A stretch of DNA of 64,000 bases, taken from contig NC_061136.1 in NCBI RefSeq assembly GCF_905220365.1, forward strand, positions 8,783,702-8,847,701. The letters are read 5' to 3'. Under the pieces are notes generated by a model, which did no database searches, was not told the DNA's origin, and was given only the letters and a program-made list of their open reading frames with translations. The stretch comes from Vanessa cardui (Eukaryota > Arthropoda > Insecta > Lepidoptera > Nymphalidae). A program made the translations under genes and the position numbers. Positions 11,374 to 21,165 of the stretch are shown here, one piece after another. Each line of letters starts with the position of its first letter. Positions within the stretch are counted from its first letter, which is position 1.

Positions 11374-11693
11374 GTATGAGTCGAGATGGCCCAATGGTTA
11401 GAACGCGTGCATCTTAACCGATGATTGCGGGTTCAAACCCAGGCAAGCACCGCTGATTGATGTGCTTAATTTGTCTATGTAATTCATCTCGTGCGCAGCG
11501 GTGAAGGAAAACATCGTGAGGAAACCTGCATGTGACAAATTTCATAGAAATTCTGTCACATGTGTATTCCACCAACCATGGAACCACCACCAGCAATGGA
11601 ACAGCGTGGTGGAATATGTTCCAAACCTTCTCCTCAAAGGGAGAGGAGGCCTTTAGCCCAGCAGTGGGAATTTACGGGCTGTTGTTGTTGTTG
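11374..11693 (+). mobile_element. Metulj-like SINE, full length, with target duplication
   Basis: This is a tRNA-derived short retroelement, transcribed by RNA polymerase III and mobilised by a LINE. An A-box-like segment (TGGCCCAATGG, 11387-11397) and a good B box (GGTTCAAACCC, 11430-11440) mark the tRNA-like head. The body carries GAAGGAAAACATCGTGAGG, ATTCCACCAACC, GTGGTGGAATATGTTCCAAA and CCCAGCAGTGGGAATTTACG, and the tail is a GTT repeat. Identical 9-bp duplications TATATTCAA flank it (11365-11373 and 11694-11702). The insertion lies inside a family E repeat and is therefore the younger event. This family resembles the Metulj SINEs described from nymphalid butterflies; the name is from memory. 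Confidence 0.88.
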
Positions 11694-11702
11694 TATATTC
11701 AA

Positions 11703-11800
11703 ATTTGCTTTATACTAAATTTCATCAATTCGGTTCAGCGGCTTGATCGTGAAAGAGCGACAGACAGTGTAACTTTTACATTTATAATATTAATATAGAT
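11703..11800 (+). repeat. Family E repeat, right part after the SINE
   Basis: Continues the element interrupted at 11373: ATACTAAATTTCATCAATTC, GGTTCAGCGGCTTGATCGTG, AAAGAGCGACAGACAG, and the TTTATAATATTAATATAGAT end. Removing the SINE and one target copy restores a contiguous family E repeat. Confidence 0.75.
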
Positions 11801-12099
11801 GAATGGATATTTTCCTTGTTTGTTCCTTATGTTAAGTAAAATTCATCCGAATTTGTCTGAATATTATACGAGACGATCGTTGGTATGGAATACACTTAAT
11901 AAATATGACACCTATAAATTAAAACGAGGGGAATCTATTTTTATTCTACAGAAATTACGGGGCTTGTCTTATAAAAAATATATTGTTATAACATTCTGAA
12001 CACCTCAGTGAGCTAGAGCTAACCTGAAATTGTCATTGCTGCTCTAAATTTTTAGATAATTTTACGAGACTATGAACACTTCAATAACGATGAGCCGCC
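11801..12099. other. AT-rich noncoding stretch
   Basis: Nothing recognised. Confidence 0.5.
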
Positions 12100-12280
12100 A
12101 ACGAGTAAAAGTCTTTTTGAATAACGAAGAGGTTCTTTTATATACGACTGAAAGGAAAACCATTTTTTTAAATGACGGGCGTCGCGGCTATCTTGAATAT
12201 GCAAAGGTTGTTGCATCGTTCAACATCATCAAACCAAAAAAAGGACCGTTGTTTCCAACTTCTTTTTTTTTAGAATAATG
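12100..12280 (+). repeat. Dispersed repeat F, copy 1
   Basis: Similar over about 180 bp to 25181-25362, with shared blocks such as CTTTTTGAATAA, CCATTTTTTTAAA, GGCTATCTTGAATATGC and GCATCGTTCAACATCAT. This copy contains an open frame on the plus strand with KVFLNNEEVLLYTTERK, then YLEYAKVVASFNII. The second copy has a stop and frameshifts, so the unit may descend from a coding sequence such as a transposon gene. The family is not recognised. Confidence 0.6.
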
Positions 12281-13990
12281 TTTTGTATTATTTTGCTTTT
12301 CGTCTCGTATAAAAGCATTGCTGTTAGTTCGTTTTGTACACTTTTAGTTTTGTTATCCATTAAAAGTATCTGCGTTTAACAATCATTTGATAAAAAAAAA
12401 GTTCTTATAAATCTTATGATTTATAAGAAATTATCCATAATTGTCACATTTCATTGTACTAACTCAATTAAATCAAAAGTACGCTTGTTTAATAAAAATA
12501 GTACTTATGAACAAAACTTTTGAATCGTATATTTATTTAGTCGTTTTGCTTTCGTTTTGTAAACTCTCATTTACTAAGACAAAGTAAGCGGACAGATAAA
12601 GGCAACAATTCAAATAAAGTAGCGAGCAATAAAATCAAGTGGACCGCCAGTCGGATATCTGACACGGAACTAATTCCCACTATATTTTAATCCGGTAAAA
12701 TACAAAGGAGCCCAATTTGCATAAACCTCGACTGTTTGTTTCATGCGAGAAGTATATCCGCTTTACTGGGACTATTTCGTACTCAATTTATCTGTATGCG
12801 CGGGGCGACGCGAACGGCTGTAAACATTCTATGCTGAAATTTTAATGGTGATTACTGTGTCACGTATTTGTATAATACCTGCTAAAAATTCATATTTCCG
12901 ACGAAAAATATTACTTCGATTCAAATTATAAACCATTATGAAAGTTTTTTTTTAAATCATTTCGCCTTTGCAATTATATTTCTTTGAATTACCATCCGTA
13001 CAATGATATTTACAAAGTGCTGATCTTGATCTATTTCTTTGATAATTAATTACGTAGTGGATATATCTTCAAGGGCATTAAAATTCATGGGTACCCTAAT
13101 CTGATTAAAGTTAGTGAAAAAAAATACCGTAAATAACTGAAACTGTCCAATAAATGCCGCCGTAGGGTTCTGACCGTTAATCCGCCACATTGGGTTAATG
13201 CGGGCGAGACATTATCTAACGCCTCTATATCACTGCTTTCGGAATCTGTAGTTTAATAGGTATAAATCCTATCAACCTTAATTTATCTTAAAACAAAACA
13301 GTAACTTTACTTGAAACAATCATTACCAATTAAAGGGTAGACATGTTTTATTTGATTTTGTATTTTTTTATAAACAAAAGAGTTGAAGACTGACGTCATT
13401 ATATGTACTTTTATTTAATTTTAGTACAAGGAATTTAATTCCCATTATTAATTATTTATATTTTTTCAATTTACATTATTTATCATGTAAATATCCCGCA
13501 TCAAATAACTGTAACATATACTTTTTATATTGCTACGACCTTTATTACTTATCTCTTGGCATAAAAGCAATTAGTGGTACGCGTTAAAAAAGCTTTTTTA
13601 CGCGTAATAAAATAGAAGTGCAGTATTATTACGGCAAATTAAGTTAGCCTATTAGTTTCGATTTTTTTTTCTTTTTTTATGGCTTCCGTTGTATGCTTCT
13701 TATACCATGAAAATAAAACTCCCAACTTTTGTTTCTTTTAGCTTTATTAAAAAATATTGTGTTATTAATATTCGAAATTGGTAAAAGAATTTTTATTCTT
13801 GGATTTGAATTTTTTTTTTCTAAATAATCAGTTAGGATCGAGATGTTGACGTATGCCAGTGAGAGACTATTTTACAGTTGTTAAGTTTTTGAGAAATAAG
13901 ACTAGGCTATGAAGATCATGATAAAAATCGAATAACTTTTTTTTGCTGACAAAAAAATTATAATATTTCCAGGTAGCAATATAATTCTTA
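12281..13990. other. Noncoding stretch with a candidate regulatory islet at 12640-12830
   Basis: Mostly AT-rich. The islet at 12640-12830 is GC-richer and holds an octamer ATTTGCAT (12715-12722, POU-type) and TAATCC (12688-12693, Otx/Bicoid-type). A second GC-richer patch lies at 13150-13220. Such islets are often conserved noncoding elements near developmental genes, but conservation cannot be judged from one genome. Confidence 0.3.
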
Positions 13991-14112
13991 TTTTAAATTA
14001 AATTAGGTAGACGGACTATGGGAACTAAGATGTAATATGTCCCTTGTGTGTGTAGCTGTACTATTGGTTCACTCTGGTGAACAACAGTTTTGTTGCTTGC
14101 GGTAGAATATGT
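13991..14112 (+). repeat. Family C repeat fragment (TTGGCGGACGAGCATATGG type)
   Basis: Matches the inner and right part of the copy at 60462-60748: GGGAACTAAGATGTAATATG, TCCCTTGTG, a GTTCACTCTGG-like stretch, then CGGTAGAATA. It is diverged and lacks both ends. Confidence 0.5.
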
Positions 14113-15868
14113 AACAAATCCCGTATTTAGGCTACGTTGTATTTTTTTCAATTGCTCGGTACAACGATTAAGATAGAATCATTTATATATTTGTACTTAA
14201 TTTATTGGTTGGGTACTTCTTTGGCAAAATAGAAAAGGAATTAATGTCACATGAGATCTTAAGATACATATATTATCCTGATTTGGATATTGAAATTTTT
14301 TACAGTTTTTTAATACGAGTGCAAGTGATTTCAGCTTAAGCAATGTTAATAAGTATTAAAAGTAAAGAGAACGATTCGAGGTAAAAGAAAAAGAGTTTAG
14401 ACCGAGCTCAGCTTACTAACACGACGCTGTCAAGATATTCGCTTGGTCAATATATCGTTTCTGCAGACAATATTAGATTTATAGCAATATATCTTTCGCT
14501 ATTGTCATAGTTTCTTAAGTTTATAAATAAATAGATTTTTGTTGACAATGTTTATGAAGATTTATTATCATCACATGTACCTACATATATGAGAAACATA
14601 ACGAAATGTCAAATATTATTTTTCATAAATAGTCGTTAGAACTAAACCATTTGAGATATATTTATTACTATACACAAACTTATGTAATGTAAATAGTTTA
14701 GATCAATTTAGTTATATTTTACAAAAAAAAAAAAAACGATGTCCGTATACCAGGAATGCAATTTTTTAATATAACTGTTAAAGTATTTTAACAGTAATGA
14801 AAAAAATTCTTTTTTACTATATTTATTTTCTTTATACTAATATTTACTGTTACACAAAACGGGAGATTTAATAGTAACTATTTTAAATGATAAAATTCGA
14901 TACACTAAAAATGTGATTTTATTTACTAACGAAGTCCAAAAATAAAGTAAAATATTCATTAAAGAAAATTCATGAATAAAAATTTTAAAGCAATAAAATA
15001 AACTATTAAGCCAATCGAAAAAATAATAAAATAGTTTTTTTGTTTCTTTTACTATGAAGATAATATCATGCTTGTATAGAATTTGTATATATGCTAATTT
15101 GTATTTCAGAAATCGCTTAGAACAAGCTCGTGAGTATTCAAAGTAGTTACAAAATGTTGGTGCTCAGGTTGAGTGCACTCGTTGGAGGTTAGTGATTAAA
15201 TTTCATTATTAAGTTTTGTAAAACTCTTGTAATATTATGTACATATTTTGTATAATAGGTTATTTGACAATGCGAAAAATAAATTGTGAATTATTGTAAC
15301 CAGTGTATATTAAAACTTGAAACTTCAAAATAATACTTAATTTCTTCAAAAATCAATAAAATTAAAATGCATTTTTTCAAAGGTTTGTCACGTGACACAA
15401 AACGCTCCTGATTGACCGGGCTTATGATGAAGTCACTTTCTTGTAAACCTTGCTTTTCTACTATATGTACCACAGATTAAAATACAGCAAAGTGACGTCA
15501 CCGACCCCATTGCAGCGCCATATTGTTCAAGTAGCGTTTTCGCGCGTTATTTAAATATGGAATTTTTAACATGATATTTTTCGGCAAATATGTACTAGAA
15601 ATAAAAAAAAACAACTTTTACTGGGTTCCTTAAGATCTACTAAATAATATAAAATGGATTTTAAAAAGCAGTCAAATAGCCTATTGTCTGTATTCATTTA
15701 TATTATTATATTATATAATAATAGATCGGTAAGAAGTACGAAAATACAGAATCTTTTTATTTATTATTTTTCAATTTTGATAAATTAGTTGTTTAAGACG
15801 TAAATTATTTGCAATCATCTTATTTAAAAAAATATCATTAAAATGAAAATCTTGTTTTCTTGATTCAC
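14113..15868. other. AT-rich noncoding stretch
   Basis: Nothing recognised apart from A and T runs. Confidence 0.5.
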
Positions 15869-15918
15869 AATTCTTTGTTCTTTTTTTAAAAATACTTTTA
15901 AAAAAAGAACAAAGAATT
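15869..15918. repeat. Perfect 23-bp hairpin with 4-nt loop
   Basis: Arm 15869-15891 is the exact reverse complement of 15896-15918, with loop ATAC. The arms carry AATTCTTTGTTCTTTTTTTA. The inner segment TTAAAAATACTTTTA recurs just downstream (about 15929-15943), so local slippage or template switching may have built the structure. Confidence 0.92.
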
Positions 15919-16855
15919 ATTTAGATTGTTTAAAAATACTTTTATACATATTTGCATTGTATATTTAACCCCAATGCCTGTGCAAAACTTTAGATTAAGA
16001 AAATTTAAACGGATAACAATAACTGCACTTAATGTGCTTGCTTAAGCAGTGTTGTGTACGAGTAATCCCGAGGCGTATGTGAATATTCATACGACCCTAT
16101 AAGGAAGAAACTTCAGGGAAAGTTTTAGATTCTCGTTTAGGTGCATTACTTATAGTAGATAAGTTAAAAATTTCAACTTCGAATGTACGCACTAAAACTT
16201 TTGAATTTTTCAGTACAGTTCTCTTGCGACTCTGAAAGAAACTTTGAAATATACATTTCTATGTTCGATATTCGAAATAATAAAAAATAGTACAAAACTA
16301 AAACTTTTAAACTGAACTTAATATTTATAACATTGCATTTATTTATGATTTTTCGTTGTAAAATTTTCAAAAACAACACGTAAAGAAAATAAAATAGCAC
16401 CTTATTAATATATCGTATAAAGTTCAAAGTTAAATATTATATCAGTGTCGTGGGCAAAAGCCACCCTTTTAAATAAGGATTAAAATTTTGATACTAATTC
16501 ATAACTGGATAGGGCAGCAACTATTTCACCACGACGATTTTCGTCTTAATAAATCTAGAAATTTAATTACATTTACAGCTTCGCTAAAGTTTCTTTAATC
16601 TCTTAAACTGACTTTTTTATTCTCATTTCCTTCAGTGATAAGACGTTTTAGCTGTTTCGTTTCATTGTTTATACTTCCATTTGTTTGTCCTGTGTTGTTT
16701 ACTTTCTGTCGGATGAAAACGTTGCTTTGATAGTTTTTTTTTTCTTTTCTTTCTCGGCTAATGTGTATTTGTGTGTGTGTGTGCGAAAACAATTATTTAT
16801 TACCAGTCAATCAAGCAATTACAAAAATAACTTTTTAAATATATATTAAATAAAG
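15919..16855. other. AT-rich noncoding stretch with GT microsatellite
   Basis: A short GT repeat lies at 16770-16783. Otherwise nothing is recognised. Confidence 0.5.
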
Positions 16856-17112
16856 CTAATGCCACTTAGTGGATAGAATGAGTAGATCTTAATAAAGGAT
16901 CGCGGGTTGTAATTCGGGCAAGCACTCTTGGGGTTTAATTTATCCATTTTGTTTGTTAGCGAATTAATAACGTGGCCGTACAATAAACATAAGGAAATGT
17001 TAATTTATCGGATCAATTTTGCTACATGTTTGTTAATAAACACATACATAATTATATTCAAACTGCAGTGGAGCAGTGTTGGGAAATAAGCTTTTTTCTT
17101 TATAAGAGGAGA
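16856..17112 (+). mobile_element. Diverged Metulj-like SINE copy
   Basis: Head features survive weakly: CACTTAGTGGATAGAATGAG, ATCTTAATAAAGGATCGCGG, then a damaged B box (GGTTGTAATTCGGGCAAGCA). The 3' end retains CAGTGGAGCAGTGTTGGGAA and a TATAAGAGGAGAC block. It is an old copy with many substitutions and rearrangement near the end. Confidence 0.5.
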
Positions 17113-17387
17113 CATTATTTTACTTTACTTTTAAGCGACCCAGAATCTTAATCAAGGGCCTAACGCTAATACGCAAAAATTACAAACATTTTAAGATATT
17201 TTATTTATATTAACTTACGGTTAAATTACGGTTTTTCTAAGAGTATCCATACAAAGATTAAATTTACCTAGGTATATATCTTAAACGATATATTACTGGA
17301 CATATGTAGTAATAAACTATTATTAAAGATTAGTGTATTTATGTCCTTATCCTTTATTCGAAGTAATGTTTTTGGCTATACGAGTAA

Positions 17388-17655
17388 ATTGTAAATTTCC
17401 CACAGCTGTGACTCCTCTGAATTTCAAGGGGAAGGTTGGGAGCTTATACCACCAATATGGGTGGATACACTCATGGCTGAATTTCATTGAAATAAGACAC
17501 ATACAGGATTCCTCTCGATTTTTTCCCTCATCGCCAAGCACTAAGAGTTTATATAAACACTAATTAAGTGGATCAAAATTCAGTTGTGCTAGCCTTGGTT
17601 TCCACCCGCAATCATCGATCAAGATCCACGCGTTCTTACCACTGGTCTTTTACTG
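17388..17655 (-). mobile_element. Diverged Metulj-like SINE copy, minus strand
   Basis: Read from the right on the minus strand: AGACCAGTGGTAAGAACGCG, then ATCTTGATCGATGATTGCGG and a degraded B box. The 3' end is at the left as AAATTTCCCACAGCTGTGAC. The body has lost much of the usual CATCGTGAGG segment. It lies opposite to the copy at 16856-17112, with about 275 bp between. Confidence 0.6.
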
Positions 17656-18160
17656 TTACAATAACCTAAATTTTGTAATTTTTACCGACACAAATAAACA
17701 GATATAAACTTAATATACATTAAAGCTGATGCCATAATACTAAGTAAAGTTATGCGTTACGCTGACCGCGAAGAGAAACTTCTCCGCATTACAACAAGTG
17801 AACCTGCAGTTAAGTGTTTACTTCGCACATTGTGAGGCGTCGTGCTGCAAGTTGGCTCATAAAAACAACCTGACTCTTGCACTCACTACCACCATTATAA
17901 GTTATACATACTTATAGGAATACACGTAATTAAAACAATCGCAATATAACCTAATATTGTGATAAAAACGTTGCTTGCTGTTTCAATATCTATTGTATTA
18001 CTTTTTAGAAACGAGTCAAATTTTGATATCATTGTTTCATTGCTTTAGTACTATTCCAAAATTTTAAGGATATCAATATAGTAAATGTAAATAATTAAAT
18101 AAAAGAAAGACAATTACAATCAATTCTAGTAATACTACTTATCGTTTAAACAAATAATAT
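17656..18160. other. Noncoding stretch with GC-richer islet at 17755-17880
   Basis: The islet at 17755-17880 is compositionally distinct and free of recognised repeats, so it may be conserved host sequence. Nothing else is seen. Confidence 0.3.
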
Positions 18161-18182
18161 AAAATATCGATATCGATATTTT
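18161..18182. promoter_or_regulatory. 22-bp palindrome with two overlapping TATCGATA motifs
   Basis: Positions 18161-18182 form a perfect palindrome built from two overlapping TATCGATA octamers (18165-18172 and 18171-18178). TATCGATA is the DRE bound by DREF, and CGATA is the BEAF-32 insulator half-site in Drosophila. Binding in this insect is inferred only, and chance is possible in AT-rich DNA. Confidence 0.35.
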
Positions 18183-18494
18183 AATACCCACTTTTTATAT
18201 GGACGTGATTATTTAACTTAGAGAATGGTACTCTTTAATCCAGTCTTTGAAATATTTGTTCGAAATTATCTGACGACATTATAAGACATCACGATCACGA
18301 CACACGAACATTGTAAAACCAAAAATCATTCTCAATCCAAATAAAAAAAAACATAATTAGTAATTCATTATCGGCATTTCATAAATTTTATATTTATAAA
18401 CTTAGTTCCATTTCAATAACATTAAGTTTTACAAATGATAAAATATACACGGTTTTGAATCAAAATAACATTGACAATTATTAATAATAATATA
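18183..18494. other. AT-rich noncoding stretch
   Basis: Nothing recognised. Confidence 0.5.
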
Positions 18495-18715
18495 ATCGTG
18501 GACAAACATACATACTTACAGGTCAAACACAGAACTTCTTTTTTTGGTTAAAGCCTTCTCCTGAGTGTAACAAATACTTTTCTGAAAACTGCATCCAAAT
18601 AGCTTTAGCTAAACGCGAGATACTCGCGGACAAACATACCTACATAATTACATATGTACATAAATACATACAAACAATCGAATTGAGAACCTCCTTGTTT
18701 TGAAGTCGGTTAAAA
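18495..18715 (-). repeat. Two tandem family D-type repeat ends
   Basis: Two successive stretches have the same plan. The first is GGACAAACATACATACTTAC, AGAACTTCTTTTTTTGGTTA at about 18499-18550. The second is CGGACAAACATACCTACATA, GAATTGAGAACCTCCTTG, TTTTGAAGTCGGTTAAAAAT at about 18628-18715. The terminal GAAGTCGGTTAAAAA is the inverted end seen at 27271-27285. They are end fragments, possibly from an insertion next to an earlier one. Confidence 0.6.
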
Positions 18716-19189
18716 ATACTCTTTACGATTTTAATGGAAAATTTTAATATACAAAATCCAAAATCTTTCGTAGCGACTACTAGCAGGTTCACGATTACAG
18801 GTAAATTGAAAACATTGTATTGTTTTTCGTATTGAACTAATAAATTAATCGCAAAGTACTTTTCATAACAATATATAGTTTATATGTTTACTGATGCCTC
18901 ATCTCAGTTCCGCACGAGTAATACAGTACCTACTCAGTGTATAGCCATTTAGATATTATAGAGATGTAGCGAAGTTTACTTTATTTAGAGTTGAAAAGTG
19001 ATAAGCAACAATGATTTTAATAATTGTGGCCCCATACATATATGTGTATATAAATGTATGCATACATATGTGTATGGAACTATACTGATTAAATGAAAAT
19101 TTGTGTTTTTTTTTATTTAAACAATACAATATACTCTAATTCGAATTTTAAAAAATTACGTCGCACACACATAAGTGAGAAGACCAACT
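18716..19189. other. AT-rich noncoding stretch with imperfect hairpin
   Basis: An imperfect inverted repeat made of CATACATATGTGTATG-like units lies at 19031-19077. Low complexity makes chance likely. Confidence 0.4.
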
Positions 19190-19410
19190 TTTTTTATCTG
19201 TCCACGACAAATTATAGTGTACAGGTGTGTTCGTAAGCATGGCGAAATTTCAGTTATCTCACTCACATAATCCGATAGAAAAGCGATTCGTCACGATTGA
19301 AGAGAGTTCAAGCGCAGACCCGAAGGCTTCACGTGCTTCCCGAGATACTGGAGGTGTCAACATTAACAATTTCTGAATTTCGACACATCTACTGAGAAAT
19401 TATCCATGAC
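19190..19410 (-). mobile_element. SINE-B copy, truncated
   Basis: Retains CATAATCCGATAGAAAAGCG, GAGAGTTCAAGCGCAGACCC, GAAGGCTTCACGTGCTTCCC and GAGAATAC-like flank remnants, matching the body at 29283-29575 in order and orientation. The tRNA-like head, expected at the right end, is missing. Confidence 0.6.
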
Positions 19411-19903
19411 AAACCTCAATCAATTATTACAGATTTGTATAAGAGTTATTTGAAGATGGTGCAAATTATTTATGTACAAATGTGCAACTAAAACTGTTTT
19501 GAGGATGAGCAACATTGTAAAAGTAGTTCGAATTAGGTAGTTCTCCATTAAATTTTTATTTACAAGGACATGAAATTAACGCTTGTCACGACAATTGTCG
19601 TAATTAAAAGCGAGCGAAACTGCGAAGTGCTGCATATTTATATAATAATATTTTCTGGGATACATTTAGTAAGATTTTTAAATATTTTATGTGCGTAGTG
19701 CACAAAACAAATCTGTTTTCGAATAACAGAATATTATATAAATGTGTATCGTGTATACAGTTTGTGTTTAAGCGTGTTTTAAATAAATAAAAACTGTAAA
19801 AACGTTAAATAATTCATACGTAAATAATTTTAAAACAGTTTTTCAATAACGCCATCGTTTTATTATAACGTAAAATTTCAATAACATGTTGCATTAAAAT
19901 GTT
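19411..19903. other. AT-rich noncoding stretch
   Basis: Nothing recognised. Confidence 0.5.
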
Positions 19904-20100
19904 TTTTTTTATGGTATAGGTTGGCGGACGAGCATATGGACCACCTGATGGTAAGTGGTCACCATCACCCATAGACAGTGAAACTGTAAGAAATATTAAC
20001 TATTCCTTACATCGTCAATGTGCCACCAACGTTGGGAAATAAGATGATTTGTCCCTTGTGCTTGTAATTATACTGGCTGGATTATTTAGTCCACCTCAAC
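19904..20100 (+). repeat. Family C repeat, left part
   Basis: Begins TATGGTATAGGTTGGCGGAC, GAGCATATGGACCACCTGAT, then GGTAAGTGGTCACCATCACC, GAAATATTAACTATTCCTTA and GTGCCACCAACGTTGGGAA. The order matches the copy at 60462-60748. It breaks off before the AAGCCCTACCACC end. The family is abundant in Lepidoptera; its class is not clear from sequence. Confidence 0.75.
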
Positions 20101-20424
20101 CCAGAGAGCGATCGTTTACTATATTGATATAACTTTCGTCACAAAATAAATAGAATAAAAAGCATATTTTTTTCTATTATAAAATAGTTATTTTGACTAA
20201 CAAATAACTTGTGTCAAGAGTGGATACAATAGCCTAAGGGGTCGAACGTTTGACATCGCTACGAGACCCGTTTAATAGGTTGTTCGAAAAGTCATTTCGT
20301 GTTTTCGCAATAGATGACTTAATTATACTTTCACACCTAACTTAACTTAAAGAACATAATCTTTTTAAAGTTTGATAGTTGATATAGCAAGACTTACTTA
20401 CTTATCAAAAAGATCCATGGATTT
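20101..20424. other. AT-rich noncoding stretch
   Basis: Nothing recognised. Confidence 0.5.
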
Positions 20425-21165
20425 TTAACCGACTTCAAAAAAGGAGGAGGTTCTCAATTCGTCTGTATGTATAGTATTTTTTTTATGTATGTTCACCGAT
20501 TTCTAGAAGACGCGTGGACCGATTTTAAAAAATATTTTTTTGTCTGAAAGGTGGCACCTTCTAGTTGGTCTCACATTAATTAGAACAGATTCTGATGATG
20601 TGATCCTGGAGAAATTGAGGGGAACCCTTATATTTTATAGGCACATGTACCGTGTTTTACATATTTTCTGAATTTATATTGCCGTTTGCTTCTGGCAATC
20701 ATAATATTATACTGCTGAGCTGATGATGGAAGGTGTAAGTCCTCAATTACTAGGAGTTAGGAAATAGTTCTTTGAACATTCATATATGGATTTATAGTCC
20801 TCTTTGTAGTTTTTATGAAGAGAAGTACAGGTTCACTAAACATTTCTTTTGTTATGTTATTGTTTGCTTTATCATGCTCCAGATATAAGTTTTATTGAAA
20901 TAGGTTCAGCGCTATTTGAAAAAATCAACAAATGACCATTTATTACATAAGAACTTTTAATTACTATTTTGAGAAAATAACACTAAAAATAGTAAAATAA
21001 ACTATTTTTTTTTTAAATAACACCGACTTCAAAGTGATCACTAAAAAAGTAATAAAATAATTTGATTTAAACACGTATTATTGAAGTCGGACGATTTTGA
21101 GTGAAAAACAAAATGTTAACTTTTTTAGTGATCACTTTGAAGTCGGTGTTATTTAAAAAAAAAAA
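20425..21165 (+). mobile_element. Non-autonomous element, family D, copy A
   Basis: Starts TTAACCGACTTCAAAAAAGG and ends CACTTTGAAGTCGGTGTTAT followed by an A run, so the ends form an imperfect inverted repeat around (C)ACCGACTTCAAA. It has no coding capacity. The last 150 bp form a foldback: an arm near 21018-21056 (AAATAACACCGACTTCAAAG, TGATCACTAAAAAAGT) is repeated inverted at 21116-21154. The remnant GATTTAAACACGTATTATTG shows that the inner part of the second arm, kept in copy B, has been lost here. A second copy lies inverted at 26484-27285. This is most likely a DNA-transposon derivative moved in trans; the superfamily is undecided. Confidence 0.8.

Noticed and set aside
11387..11440. 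Possible tRNA gene on the plus strand
   Set aside because: It is the tRNA-derived head of a SINE with a target duplication around the whole element.
19031..19077. MicroRNA precursor-like hairpin
   Set aside because: The inverted repeat consists of low-complexity CATACATATG units with uneven pairing, expected by chance here.
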